From the NCBI RefSeq assembly GCF_001548035.1, contig NZ_AP014723.1, positions 2,232,001 through 2,296,000 on the forward strand: 64,000 nucleotides of DNA, in the 5' to 3' direction. Positions 53,991 to 62,240 of the stretch are shown here, in pieces. A program made the position numbers and the translations under genes. This DNA is from Sulfurospirillum sp. UCH001 (GTDB lineage: Bacteria > Campylobacterota > Campylobacteria > Campylobacterales > Sulfurospirillaceae). Under the pieces are notes generated by a model, which ran no database searches, had not been told where the DNA came from, and saw only the letters and a list, made by a program, of their open reading frames with translations. Position 1 is the stretch's first letter. The number at the start of each line of letters is the position of its first letter.

Positions 53991-54224
53991 TTAATATCGT
54001 TTTTGAGCTTGCCTTACCATTCGACGTCCTATAAGATGAAAAGGAATACCAAGTCCCATGACAGAAAGACTTTGCATCATGACGGCTAGAAGAAATACGG
54101 GATCAAGCAGCGCATTCCAAAATGTTTCCAATGAAAAATGCACTTGCACTGCAAGCAGAACGATCACCATAGAATAAAAAAAGAAACCAAGAGCTATTAA
54201 ACAGTATCCGTAAAATAATTTCAT
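53991..54224 (-). CDS. Small two-helix membrane protein
   Basis: A 77-residue protein from the ATG at 54224 (AGGAG lies 11 bases upstream; an alternative ATG at 54254 adds ten charged residues). Two hydrophobic segments, about residues 5-28 and 40-65, are followed by a basic tail (GRRMVRQAQKRY). No family is recognised. It lies downstream of the mcc-like cluster but has a possible CATAAT box of its own near 54266, so cotranscription is uncertain. Confidence 0.6.
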   Translation of the reverse strand: MKLFYGYCLIALGFFFYSMVIVLLAVQVHFSLETFWNALLDPVFLLAVMMQSLSVMGLGIPFHLIGRRMVRQAQKRY

Positions 54225-54320
54225 TTGCTTCTTATCTCCTGCATCTTTCATCAATTTCTTTTATTATGCTATTTATCACGCAATTTGCTTAAAAAAAGCG
54301 TTAAAATTCAAGGGTATTGT

Positions 54321-54830
54321 TTAGAGTTTATTGTTGATTAAAAGCGCATTGACCATTGGGTGAAGAAGGGTTTCACCACGCAATGCAAAGCGTTGTACTT
54401 CACTAAAGTAGTAGTCCGCTGTACCATAAAGACGAAATTCGAAGGCGCCAAAACCATATCCCATTGGAGTGATTTCAACACGCGAGTACCATGCATTTTT
54501 TGCTAAGACATAACGCTCTGTGTCTTGAGCATAAACCCACACCACAATCTCATCTGGGTTTTTTTGACGACCAAGCCATAGCAGAACATTACCAACATCA
54601 TTAAAAAAGTAGGTATCACCATTAGGTAAAACCGCTTGTGCAGAGTTAAACAAGTCCATGATAGGTACACGGCTTTCAACACAAATATACTTTTCCAATG
54701 TAATTTCTAAAGGCTCTTTTTGGGTATTTCCATGACGTACCAAAACACGGCTTTCACTGATATCCATCGTAAAAATGAGCAAACCAATCACGCTAAGAAG
54801 TAAAAGGCTTGCAAACGTAGATTTCATCAT
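54321..54830 (-). CDS. Divergent NosL-like extracytoplasmic protein lacking the CxxCGM motif
   Basis: A 169-residue protein with an N-terminal membrane anchor or signal (about residues 5-23). Its core follows the NosL pattern seen in the gene at 57738: DTYFFNDVGNVLLWLG matches the KFYFDGVKDMMKY region and ITPMGYGFGAFE the NVYGPMGSELIPF region. The CPxCGM copper motif is replaced by YICVESRVPIMD, leaving one cysteine. It starts inside the stop of the thiol-motif membrane protein. The NosL relation is inferred by eye. A structural partner of the copper-handling system is plausible. Confidence 0.75.
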   Translation of the reverse strand: MMKSTFASLLLLSVIGLLIFTMDISESRVLVRHGNTQKEPLEITLEKYICVESRVPIMDLFNSAQAVLPNGDTYFFNDVGNVLLWLGRQKNPDEIVVWVYAQDTERYVLAKNAWYSRVEITPMGYGFGAFEFRLYGTADYYFSEVQRFALRGETLLHPMVNALLINNKL

Positions 54831-55780
54831 AAAAACACACCTGTCATGAGGTAATAACGCACTACATAAAAGCTACAAATCAATGCCATAATGATATGAC
54901 ATACAGAAGAATATCGCAGTAAATAGTCATATGATTTTTGAGTAATTCGCTCAATTAAAAAAGGCATAATACCAAAGAAGATGCCTAAAAATAGAGAACC
55001 CCAAATAAGATAACCGATGTAATAGTACTCTTTTTGAAGCATACAATATGGGCATTTATGGTTAGGCATTTCATAGATATACAACCCAAAAAAATAGGTA
55101 ATAGCATAATAAGCGATAAACAAAAAAAGTAAATTGCAGGTAAAACTTGCCATTGTCTGTTTCATGTGATTGAGCACCAATATAGCACCAAAAATCGTAT
55201 AAAAAAAGAGCACTAAAAGTGTTTGCGTATAACCAAACGGTAGTTTAGGTGCTTGAAACACAACACTACAACAAAACACTGGTACCGTTAGTGGAATATT
55301 TGAAAAATAGAGAATCTCTAAAGCAAATTCTCCCAAAACCCCTGCAAAGAGGAGCGTAAAAAGAAGGTATTTACGTTTCAGATAGGGAAATGTAATAAAT
55401 CCAAGATCCAGTTTATTGATAATCAACCAAAGCCCAAAACCAAAAATGAGCAACAATTTTAAAAGTAAAAGGGCATTGCCATAATGGTTTGCGCCCACAA
55501 CACCAGCAGAACACATAGCACCAGGAACGATGCCTGAGAGAGCGTTCAGTGACTGGATAAAGAAGAGAAATAAAATCACTTTACAGCTAACGGTAAAATA
55601 AAGAATCGTATTGATAAGGTAGTTCTTTTTCTCCAGCGCATATTGCAATGGAGTCGTCGCATTAAAATCCCAATAACGAACAATCGTAACAATGTTTACT
55701 TGAGAAATTGCCATCAAAACGATGAGAATAAGCTCAATCAGTAAAAAAACGATAATCTCATTGGATAAAAAGATACTCAT
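54827..55780 (-). CDS. Polytopic membrane protein with DsbB-like CPxCxLQ motif (second copy)
   Basis: A 317-residue inner-membrane protein with about eight helices and the complete version of the family cut off at the left edge. GAMCSAGVV near residue 84, FCCSVVF near residue 169 and CPYCMLQKEYYY near residue 244 are at the same positions in both copies. CPYCMLQK resembles the CxxCxxQR site of DsbB-type thiol oxidoreductases. It overlaps the genes on both sides by four bases. A role in thiol redox or copper handling during enzyme maturation is inferred; no named family is recognised. Confidence 0.85.
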   Translation of the reverse strand: MSIFLSNEIIVFLLIELILIVLMAISQVNIVTIVRYWDFNATTPLQYALEKKNYLINTILYFTVSCKVILFLFFIQSLNALSGIVPGAMCSAGVVGANHYGNALLLLKLLLIFGFGLWLIINKLDLGFITFPYLKRKYLLFTLLFAGVLGEFALEILYFSNIPLTVPVFCCSVVFQAPKLPFGYTQTLLVLFFYTIFGAILVLNHMKQTMASFTCNLLFLFIAYYAITYFFGLYIYEMPNHKCPYCMLQKEYYYIGYLIWGSLFLGIFFGIMPFLIERITQKSYDYLLRYSSVCHIIMALICSFYVVRYYLMTGVFL

Positions 55781-56454
55781 TCGACAAACTCACCATCTCG
55801 CATATGGACATACCTATCGATACAATTTTGATCGTCAAATAGCGTATCGTGTGTCGCGATAATCACCGTTTTATGAAGTGCTTTAAATTTTTTCAGTATG
55901 TCAATAAACATCAATGAATTCTCTTTATCCAAATTGGCAGTTGGTTCATCCGCTAAAATGATTTCAGGCTCCATCACTACCGCTCTTGCAATCGCACAAC
56001 GCTGACGTTCTCCTCCACTAAGACTACCTACTGTTTGATGTTGCTTGTGTTCAATGTTTGCAAGGCTCATCGCTCGGCTTACTTTTTCGTTTATCGCTTC
56101 TTTGCTAAGGGAAGTGAGTGACAAGGGTGCTAAGATGTTTTGGTATACACTGAGCCCCTCTAAAAGATTAAACGATTGAAAGATAAAACCTATCTCTTTA
56201 TGACGATAGCCAGAGCTCATGATATCAGGTAATTTAGCGATATTTTGCCCATTGACCAAAATTTCACCTGAACTTGGCTTAGCAAGCCCACCTATAAGTG
56301 AAAGCAGCGTACTTTTACCACTACCGCTCACTCCTTTTAGGATAACAACTTCTGCTTCTTCAATGCTTAGATTGATGTTTTTAAGTGCATAAAAGGCGTT
56401 CGGTTTATTTGGATTGTAAAGTTTATTGAGATTTGTAATAGCAATTTTACTCAT
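55777..56454 (-). CDS. ABC transporter ATPase, LolD/MacB type (second copy)
   Basis: A 225-residue ATPase with Walker A GVSGSGKST, signature LSGGERQR, Walker B IILADEPTANLD and the histidine in ATHD. It is the counterpart of the gene at 792-1460 and pairs with the permease encoded just upstream, whose stop it overlaps. In the mcc-like cluster it probably powers handling of a cofactor or lipoprotein, possibly copper transfer with the NosL proteins; that is inference from position. Confidence 0.93.
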   Translation of the reverse strand: MSKIAITNLNKLYNPNKPNAFYALKNINLSIEEAEVVILKGVSGSGKSTLLSLIGGLAKPSSGEILVNGQNIAKLPDIMSSGYRHKEIGFIFQSFNLLEGLSVYQNILAPLSLTSLSKEAINEKVSRAMSLANIEHKQHQTVGSLSGGERQRCAIARAVVMEPEIILADEPTANLDKENSLMFIDILKKFKALHKTVIIATHDTLFDDQNCIDRYVHMRDGEFVE

Positions 56455-57569
56455 GATTTCACCGCCTCACTCATATCGCTGATAGCAATTTTCCATGCTG
56501 GTAAAATGACGAACGCTAAGAAAGGAACGACTCCAAATAAAAAGATCAGAAAAAGCAAATTAACGTCAATGACAGGAGTAAATGAGATGCTATTCTCAAG
56601 CTCACTTCCTAAAAAAATGTTACGAAGATACGGTGCATTGAACATAAATACGTAAATATACGCCATTGCAACTCCTAAAAGATAGGCGCTCACAGAAACC
56701 ACTGTATTTTGTATAAATTTAAGTGCAATGATGTCTTTAATACAAAATCCAAGACTACGCAAAATGGCAATCTCTTTTTTCTTTTCGCCATACACCAAGC
56801 TGATCTGATTTTTTAGAAGAATAAAAAAGGAGACTAATGCAATCACATAAAGAATCATAAAAATACCCCCTTTGTAGTAGTACAAATGGTGCACTGCACT
56901 GATGGCATCTTCTTTTGTCGTTGCTTTGGCACTAGGGTAAATTTCTACAATTTTCAGCGATACATTGCCCACTTCGTTTGGATTTGGCACAGAGACATAC
57001 AGTTTAGAATATTCATCCATCTCCATACCAAGTACCGCACGGGCTGTATTAGGATGAAGATAAACCGCGTCATTTGAAATAATCGTGGTACTTTTAGGAG
57101 CTATTTTATTGATTTTAAGGCGTATCATACGCTCTTCAGTGAAAAAGTGAAACTCTTCATTATAGTAAAGTTCCGCCATTGCATTTTTCACGCCTTGCCC
57201 TATGATCATCTCATCTTTTGCTAACGTTGCATCACCAATGATATGAAACCAAAGACGTTTTTGCGCAAAATAGTGGTAGCCATCAACGATGCCTTCAACA
57301 TTACTCACACCCGTAATTTTGGAGATATCATAAATAAAACCATCATGCATTGCATACGCCCTGCCTGCTCTGGTGTTTTCCACAACAATTTCAGGCTGCG
57401 ATTTAATGCTGTTTAGCAAATCTTCCTGCAAGGAGTCTGAGATAAACAGCGTAGAACTTAAAATAAAAACAATAAATGAAAAAATCAAAAAACTAAATAA
57501 ATGATCATTCTTGTCTTTAAAGAGCAGTAAAATAGCATACTCTACAAAGTTTTTACTTCGCATACACAA
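56451..57569 (-). CDS. FtsX/MacB-type ABC permease (second copy)
   Basis: A 372-residue permease with one N-terminal helix (about residues 25-45), an extracytoplasmic domain (about 46-235) and three C-terminal helices (about 240-262, 285-310, 335-360). EKKKEIAILRSLGF and APYLRNIFLGSE correspond to segments in the permease at 1457-2644, so the two are paralogues. It overlaps the small gene before it by 17 bases and the ATPase after it by four. Two in-frame ATGs (57569 and 57563) are possible starts. The substrate is unknown. Confidence 0.9.
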   Translation of the reverse strand: MCMRSKNFVEYAILLLFKDKNDHLFSFLIFSFIVFILSSTLFISDSLQEDLLNSIKSQPEIVVENTRAGRAYAMHDGFIYDISKITGVSNVEGIVDGYHYFAQKRLWFHIIGDATLAKDEMIIGQGVKNAMAELYYNEEFHFFTEERMIRLKINKIAPKSTTIISNDAVYLHPNTARAVLGMEMDEYSKLYVSVPNPNEVGNVSLKIVEIYPSAKATTKEDAISAVHHLYYYKGGIFMILYVIALVSFFILLKNQISLVYGEKKKEIAILRSLGFCIKDIIALKFIQNTVVSVSAYLLGVAMAYIYVFMFNAPYLRNIFLGSELENSISFTPVIDVNLLFLIFLFGVVPFLAFVILPAWKIAISDMSEAVKS

Positions 57570-57741
57570 ACCTTTGGTACTCGTTGGACTTAAAACTCAC
57601 AGAGAGCTTGGCATCTTTTACATGAGAAGATATAGCCTCAATTTCTTTCGCTTTATTTTTGTCGGAAACGCTCAATGCATGTACCGCTAAAATAAGATAA
57701 AGGCTGAAAAATGCAATCCCAAGTCCCGTGAGAAATCTCAT
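57553..57741 (-). CDS. Small membrane-anchored protein of the second ABC cassette
   Basis: A 62-residue protein with one N-terminal hydrophobic segment (about residues 4-24) and a short charged extracytoplasmic tail. Its ATG overlaps the stop of the NosL gene, and its 3' end overlaps the permease gene. It holds the same place as the 103-residue gene at 2634-2945. No family is recognised. Confidence 0.7.
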   Translation of the reverse strand: MRFLTGLGIAFFSLYLILAVHALSVSDKNKAKEIEAISSHVKDAKLSVSFKSNEYQRFVYAK

Positions 57742-58598
57742 AGATTTTTAACCATCACTTCCGTAATTTCATCAAATGAAATTACTTTTTGACCATTATG
57801 ATCTCTTGAAAAGCTGAGTGCTTCATCTTGTGTTGAAAAAGGAATCAGTTCGCTTCCCATCGGTCCATAAACGTTTGAACCAATGACATAAAAGGCTTTT
57901 GTTGCTTCTAGTTTTGAAAGCTTGTAGTAATCGCTTACATAGAGTTTATCGCCCCCTATTTTTCTAGCATATGCGTATTTCATCATATCTTTCACGCCAT
58001 CAAAATAGAATTTTTTATCGCCATCAAACATCGCAACCCATTGAGGATATTTTGCTACGAACATGCCACAAATTGGGCATTTAGCATCTTTCGGAACTTC
58101 GATTTTTGTGACAGGAGCCAACTTTGAAGCTGCTTGTTTTCCGAAGTCTTTCGGAAAATCTTCAGCCGCTATGGCATAGGCTTCCGAAAAATTCATCACC
58201 TTTCCGCCATTGTCGAAGACAAATGCCAGTGCATCTTTTTCTGTTCCAAACGCATAACTACTGGTACGTGTCATAGTTCCTCGTACTTTACTGCCTACTA
58301 CATAAAATGCTTTTTTAACATCAATCAAAGCTAAACTAGTGGTATCAACGACTTTCGCATCTTCAGGAATGACACCCTCAGTTGCTTCATAAAGACAGTG
58401 AATTGAGCAGTATTGGTGATTGTCATGGGTATGGCTTGTTTTATAAAATTTGACTAAATGCATACCACAATTAGGGCATGAATATTTATCTTTACCAGAT
58501 TGTATCAGCGTAGCATTTGCTTCAGGAACACTTTGAAACATCTCTGCGTGCGAAAAATTCCAAAAGCACAACAGTATCAAGATCATACGAACAAACAT
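57738..58598 (-). CDS. Tandem NosL-domain copper chaperone-like protein
   Basis: A 286-residue exported protein with a signal peptide (about residues 1-18) and two NosL-type domains. The first has CPNCGMHLVK near residue 41 and an extra YCSIHC; the second has CPICGMFVAK near residue 175 and VYGPMGSELIPF. NosL proteins bind Cu(I) and deliver copper to nitrous oxide reductase. Here no nos genes are near; the haem lyase and NrfC/NrfD-like genes in the same cluster point to a copper-containing cytochrome such as MccA. It is not an evident lipoprotein. Its stop overlaps the next gene. Confidence 0.92.
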   Translation of the reverse strand: MFVRMILILLCFWNFSHAEMFQSVPEANATLIQSGKDKYSCPNCGMHLVKFYKTSHTHDNHQYCSIHCLYEATEGVIPEDAKVVDTTSLALIDVKKAFYVVGSKVRGTMTRTSSYAFGTEKDALAFVFDNGGKVMNFSEAYAIAAEDFPKDFGKQAASKLAPVTKIEVPKDAKCPICGMFVAKYPQWVAMFDGDKKFYFDGVKDMMKYAYARKIGGDKLYVSDYYKLSKLEATKAFYVIGSNVYGPMGSELIPFSTQDEALSFSRDHNGQKVISFDEITEVMVKNL

Positions 58599-58615
58599 TC
58601 TTTATCCTTTTCTAT

Positions 58616-58639
58616 CAAAAAGAGCTCTCTTAGAGCTCT
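58616..58639 (-). terminator. Terminator or attenuator between the Sel1-repeat gene and the NosL gene
   Basis: On the minus strand AGAGCTC-TAAGA-GAGCTCT is followed by TTTT: a perfect 7-bp stem with T tract, 30 bases after the Sel1 gene stop and just before the NosL gene. It would reduce expression of the copper/ABC genes relative to the respiratory genes. Confidence 0.7.
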
Positions 58640-58668
58640 CGCACATTTTCAGTGCCTTTAAAAATATA

Positions 58669-59502
58669 TTACTTGGTAATTTTTTCCAAGAGTTGAGCGT
58701 TTTCGCACCCCTCTTTGAGACCTTTGTCACAACTACTTTTGAAGAGTTCTTTGGCTTTAGCGTTATCTACACTGACACCTTTACCTTCTGCATATAAGAT
58801 GCCAAGATTGTTACACCCTTTATCATATCCATTGTTACAGGCTTTCTCGTAAAATTGGCTTGCTTTTTTAAAATCTTGGACGTTGCCTTTACCCATTGCG
58901 TACATAAATGCAAGATTGTCACATCCCATAGCGATACCGCCATCACACGCTTTTTGGTAATATTCACTCGCTTTTTTATTGTCAAGCTCAACACCACGAC
59001 CCCCAGCATGTAAAAATCCTAGGTTATTACATCCCATTAAGTCTTCGTTTTTACATGCTTTTTTATAAAATTCTGCAGCCTTAGCATAATCTTGTTGTAC
59101 CCCTGCCCCATTAGCATATAAAAGTCCTAAATTGGTACACCCTTCATCCCCAGCACATGATTTTTCATACAACTCTTTTGCTTTAGCAAAATCTTGTTTG
59201 ACCACAATGCCATCAGCATAAATCAAACCTAGGTTGTAACATGCTGTCGCAAAATCAGCAGAGCACGCTTTTTCATACAGCTTAACGGCTTTTGCACTGT
59301 CTTTTGCAACATTACCCGTACCTTCTGAGTACAAAACAGCCAAGTTATAACATCCTGATGCTTTGCCCTCATTACAGGCTTTATCATATACTTCAACCAA
59401 TTTTTTATGGTCACCACTCTCTTTGGCTTCCATTCCCTCTTTGATAAATCCAGCCTGTGCCATGACTGCGCATAGGATTAGGGCACATAGTTCTTTTTTC
59501 AT
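58669..59502 (-). CDS. Exported Sel1-repeat, cysteine-rich protein (Hcp type)
   Basis: A 277-residue protein with a signal peptide (about residues 1-17) and about seven Sel1/TPR-like repeats of roughly 36 residues, each with paired cysteines (KACNEGKASGCYNLAVLY is one). This matches Helicobacter cysteine-rich proteins (Hcp), in which each repeat holds a disulfide. It is probably periplasmic and serves as a protein-interaction scaffold. It follows the haem lyase gene by 21 bases. A specific role in cytochrome assembly is possible, but not shown. Confidence 0.9.
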   Translation of the reverse strand: MKKELCALILCAVMAQAGFIKEGMEAKESGDHKKLVEVYDKACNEGKASGCYNLAVLYSEGTGNVAKDSAKAVKLYEKACSADFATACYNLGLIYADGIVVKQDFAKAKELYEKSCAGDEGCTNLGLLYANGAGVQQDYAKAAEFYKKACKNEDLMGCNNLGFLHAGGRGVELDNKKASEYYQKACDGGIAMGCDNLAFMYAMGKGNVQDFKKASQFYEKACNNGYDKGCNNLGILYAEGKGVSVDNAKAKELFKSSCDKGLKEGCENAQLLEKITK

Positions 59503-59523
59503 TGTTCTTCCTTTTACATAAGA

Positions 59524-62208
59524 CTAAATTGTTTTAACATCTCTGCCTTGATACGCCAAGACACACAATCCAAATATCCCTACAAAAATATAGTAAACAA
59601 AACTCGGTAAAGAGGCATGTTCTCCTGAAGCCGCGTATGAATGCATTCCTGTAAGATAAAAGTTGACCCCAAAATAGGTCATCATGATAGAGCTATACCC
59701 TACCAGTGACGCTATAGAAAAGACATACACCGAATTGAGCTTTGGTACAAAACGAAGATGCAAAATCAGCGCATAAACGATGATAGAGACAAATGACCAT
59801 GTCTCTTTAGGGTCCCATCCCCAGTATCGTCCCCATGACTCATTCGCCCAGATGCCTCCAAAAAAGTTTCCAACCGTTAACATCGCAAGCCCTATAATGA
59901 GGCTTATCTCATTAATCGCTACCAAATGTCTGATTTGTTCATTCATACGTAAGGCATTTTTTTTGTTTTTAAGTATCATCAATAAAAGCGTGATGAAACC
60001 AAGCAATGCACCCATACCTAAAAATCCATAACTGGCTGTAATAACAGAGACGTGAACGGTCAACCAGTAGGATTTGAGAACCGGAACAAGGTTTGTAATC
60101 TGAGGATTGACAAAACTCATATGTGCGACAAGCATCACAATCGCCGCTAAAATGGCTGCAGCGGAAAGAGAGAGGATGGATTTTCTAAAAACCATAACGC
60201 CTGCAAAACCTGCCGACCAACCAATATAGACCATTGACTCGTACGAATCACTCCAAGGCGCATGTCCTGAGATGTACCAACGAAGAGCTAAACCAAAACT
60301 GTGCGCGATAAATCCTGCGATAAAAATGTATAGAACGCTCTTTTCCAATGTAGGGTAATTTTTGCCTTTAAAAATAGAAATAAGCGCTAGCACAAATGCG
60401 CCACATCCAAGCACAAAATAAAACCCAATCAGTTTTTGAAAGAGTCCCATGTGATTGTAAAGAACTTCTGCTCGTACGCGTGTCTCACTTGGTAAAATGC
60501 CACCACTAAGGCTTCGTTGATTCTCTTTGAGCTTAGCAAGTGCTATGTTTGCGTTATCCCATTTATTTGTAGAAATACCCTCTTGAAGTCCAACAAAGTA
60601 GTCATTGAGCATACTTTTGACTTCGCTGTTAATGTGTGGATGAGAAAACGCATCATTTGGAGCAATCCATGTATGCGATGCATCATTAGGAATAGGAATA
60701 AATTTAAACAAAACCCCTTTGAGTGTCAAATAAGCGATATTGAGTTTTTCATCAAATTTTATAATGTCATTATCAAATGTATCGCGTTTTGACTGTGCTT
60801 TTTGGTTGGCAGCACTGACCTGTTTCGCTAGCTTGTAGTAGCCCTCATCATCAAACATGGAAGCAAAACTCACATATTCAGCTTCAGGGCTCAAACCTAG
60901 CACTTTTTTAATGCTTGGATTAGAGAGTTTAATGATCTTCATCTCTTGCCAAAGCCCTGCATTTGTCGTCATTCCTAAGATCATCTGCTCAGGAGTCAAG
61001 CCAAACAAAGAGCTCTTTCCTGTGATTTTATTGACAATTTCAACGGCTTCAGTACTAATAGGCTTAATACGCCCCATATAATCTTGTACCAATAACGAGC
61101 TAAAGACTCCATTGGCATGTTCATAAGAATTTTTACGAAATTGCTCCAATGTATCTGCTTCCGCTTTTAATGGTGTTGCCTGTACAAATACCAAAGGTAA
61201 AAGAAGTGCTAAAGCGCTTTTTTGAAGGAACGCTCTAAGCTTTACAAATCTGCTGCCTTTCGTGAAGAAGTTTCCAATAAAACCAACACACAATAAAAAA
61301 TATCCAAAATATGTCGGCCATTTACCTGGGTCTTTATTGACCTCTAGAATAGTACCCTTTTCATCCAAATCATAAGAGGATTGGAAAAATTTATATCCTT
61401 TATAGGTGAGTGGATGATTCATAAATATACGGTAAGGAAATGTAGTGCTATTATCAATTACCTCAAGTTCACTTGCATACGATGAAGGACTTTGTGAGCC
61501 TGGGTAACGCTGTAATTCAAAATCAAGAAGTTTAAATGAAAAAGGAAGTGCGATCACTTTAGAACCCCATGCTAGTTCTATTTCAACATCATCAAAACGT
61601 ACAACAACAGGAGGTTCAATCCAACCTGCGCCGCCTTCGATTTTAACGGTTTTGAGTTTATTGTCGTAACGTGCTTCCACAATAAGGGTGTTTAGTTCAC
61701 CTTTTGCACCTGCATGATAACTTTTATAATTGATGTGTAGAACTTTACCTTCTACCATTGTTTCATAAGAAAAATCGTTATTACCAATTTGTCCCAATGC
61801 GAGGGGGTACTCTAAAAATTCTTTTTCTGTTTTAATCGTAAAGTAAGACTTGACTGTTAACATCTCATTTTCACTGAGCCCTTCTCTGATATGAATAACC
61901 CCTTCATACCCAAAGTAACGCGTCAAAGCCGCTCCCACTAAAATCGCTACAAAAGCAAGATGCACGATAAATGCACCGAACTTTTTCCACATTTTGTATT
62001 TATACATGATGCCAACTAAAGAGAGGGTTAGCAAAAGCATCACCCCCTCATACCATGTAGCATCGTAAACCATTATTTTAGCGCTTGTTGTGTCGTAAAC
62101 ACTCTCGATAAACGTAGCAACGCCTGCACCAAGCCCTAATAAAAACAACATGAAGAGCATAAATTTATACGAAAAAAATAATTTTTCTACAATGGATACG
62201 TACTTCAT
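59524..62208 (-). CDS. ccsA: Fused CcsBA cytochrome c haem lyase (system II)
   Basis: An 894-residue fusion of ResB/CcsB (about residues 1-340) and ResC/CcsA (about 590-890), which exports haem and attaches it to apocytochromes in the periplasm. The haem-handling WWD-type motif WGRYWGWDPKETWSFV lies near residue 795. The flanking histidines in SGHAPWSDSYES and VHVSVITASYG fit the periplasmic haem ligands. Epsilonproteobacteria have several such lyases, some dedicated to unusual haem sites: NrfI for CX2CK, CcsA1 for the MccA CX15CH site. Its place after NrfC/NrfD-like genes suggests a dedicated lyase of the CcsA1 kind. Confidence 0.93.
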   Translation of the reverse strand: MKYVSIVEKLFFSYKFMLFMLFLLGLGAGVATFIESVYDTTSAKIMVYDATWYEGVMLLLTLSLVGIMYKYKMWKKFGAFIVHLAFVAILVGAALTRYFGYEGVIHIREGLSENEMLTVKSYFTIKTEKEFLEYPLALGQIGNNDFSYETMVEGKVLHINYKSYHAGAKGELNTLIVEARYDNKLKTVKIEGGAGWIEPPVVVRFDDVEIELAWGSKVIALPFSFKLLDFELQRYPGSQSPSSYASELEVIDNSTTFPYRIFMNHPLTYKGYKFFQSSYDLDEKGTILEVNKDPGKWPTYFGYFLLCVGFIGNFFTKGSRFVKLRAFLQKSALALLLPLVFVQATPLKAEADTLEQFRKNSYEHANGVFSSLLVQDYMGRIKPISTEAVEIVNKITGKSSLFGLTPEQMILGMTTNAGLWQEMKIIKLSNPSIKKVLGLSPEAEYVSFASMFDDEGYYKLAKQVSAANQKAQSKRDTFDNDIIKFDEKLNIAYLTLKGVLFKFIPIPNDASHTWIAPNDAFSHPHINSEVKSMLNDYFVGLQEGISTNKWDNANIALAKLKENQRSLSGGILPSETRVRAEVLYNHMGLFQKLIGFYFVLGCGAFVLALISIFKGKNYPTLEKSVLYIFIAGFIAHSFGLALRWYISGHAPWSDSYESMVYIGWSAGFAGVMVFRKSILSLSAAAILAAIVMLVAHMSFVNPQITNLVPVLKSYWLTVHVSVITASYGFLGMGALLGFITLLLMILKNKKNALRMNEQIRHLVAINEISLIIGLAMLTVGNFFGGIWANESWGRYWGWDPKETWSFVSIIVYALILHLRFVPKLNSVYVFSIASLVGYSSIMMTYFGVNFYLTGMHSYAASGEHASLPSFVYYIFVGIFGLCVLAYQGRDVKTI

Positions 62209-62240
62209 GTTACACCTTTACATTCAAATCAATACTATTG

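Noticed and set aside
53991-54830. Selenoprotein gene near tRNA-Sec
   Set aside because: I found no frame next to the tRNA that continues plausibly through an in-frame TGA.
54321-58598. Nitrous oxide reductase (nos) accessory genes
   Set aside because: NosL-type domains and an ABC transporter are present, but no NosZ, NosD or NosF-like gene with nos order is seen. The ABC parts are FtsX/LolD type, and the respiratory genes are NrfC/NrfD-like with a haem lyase.
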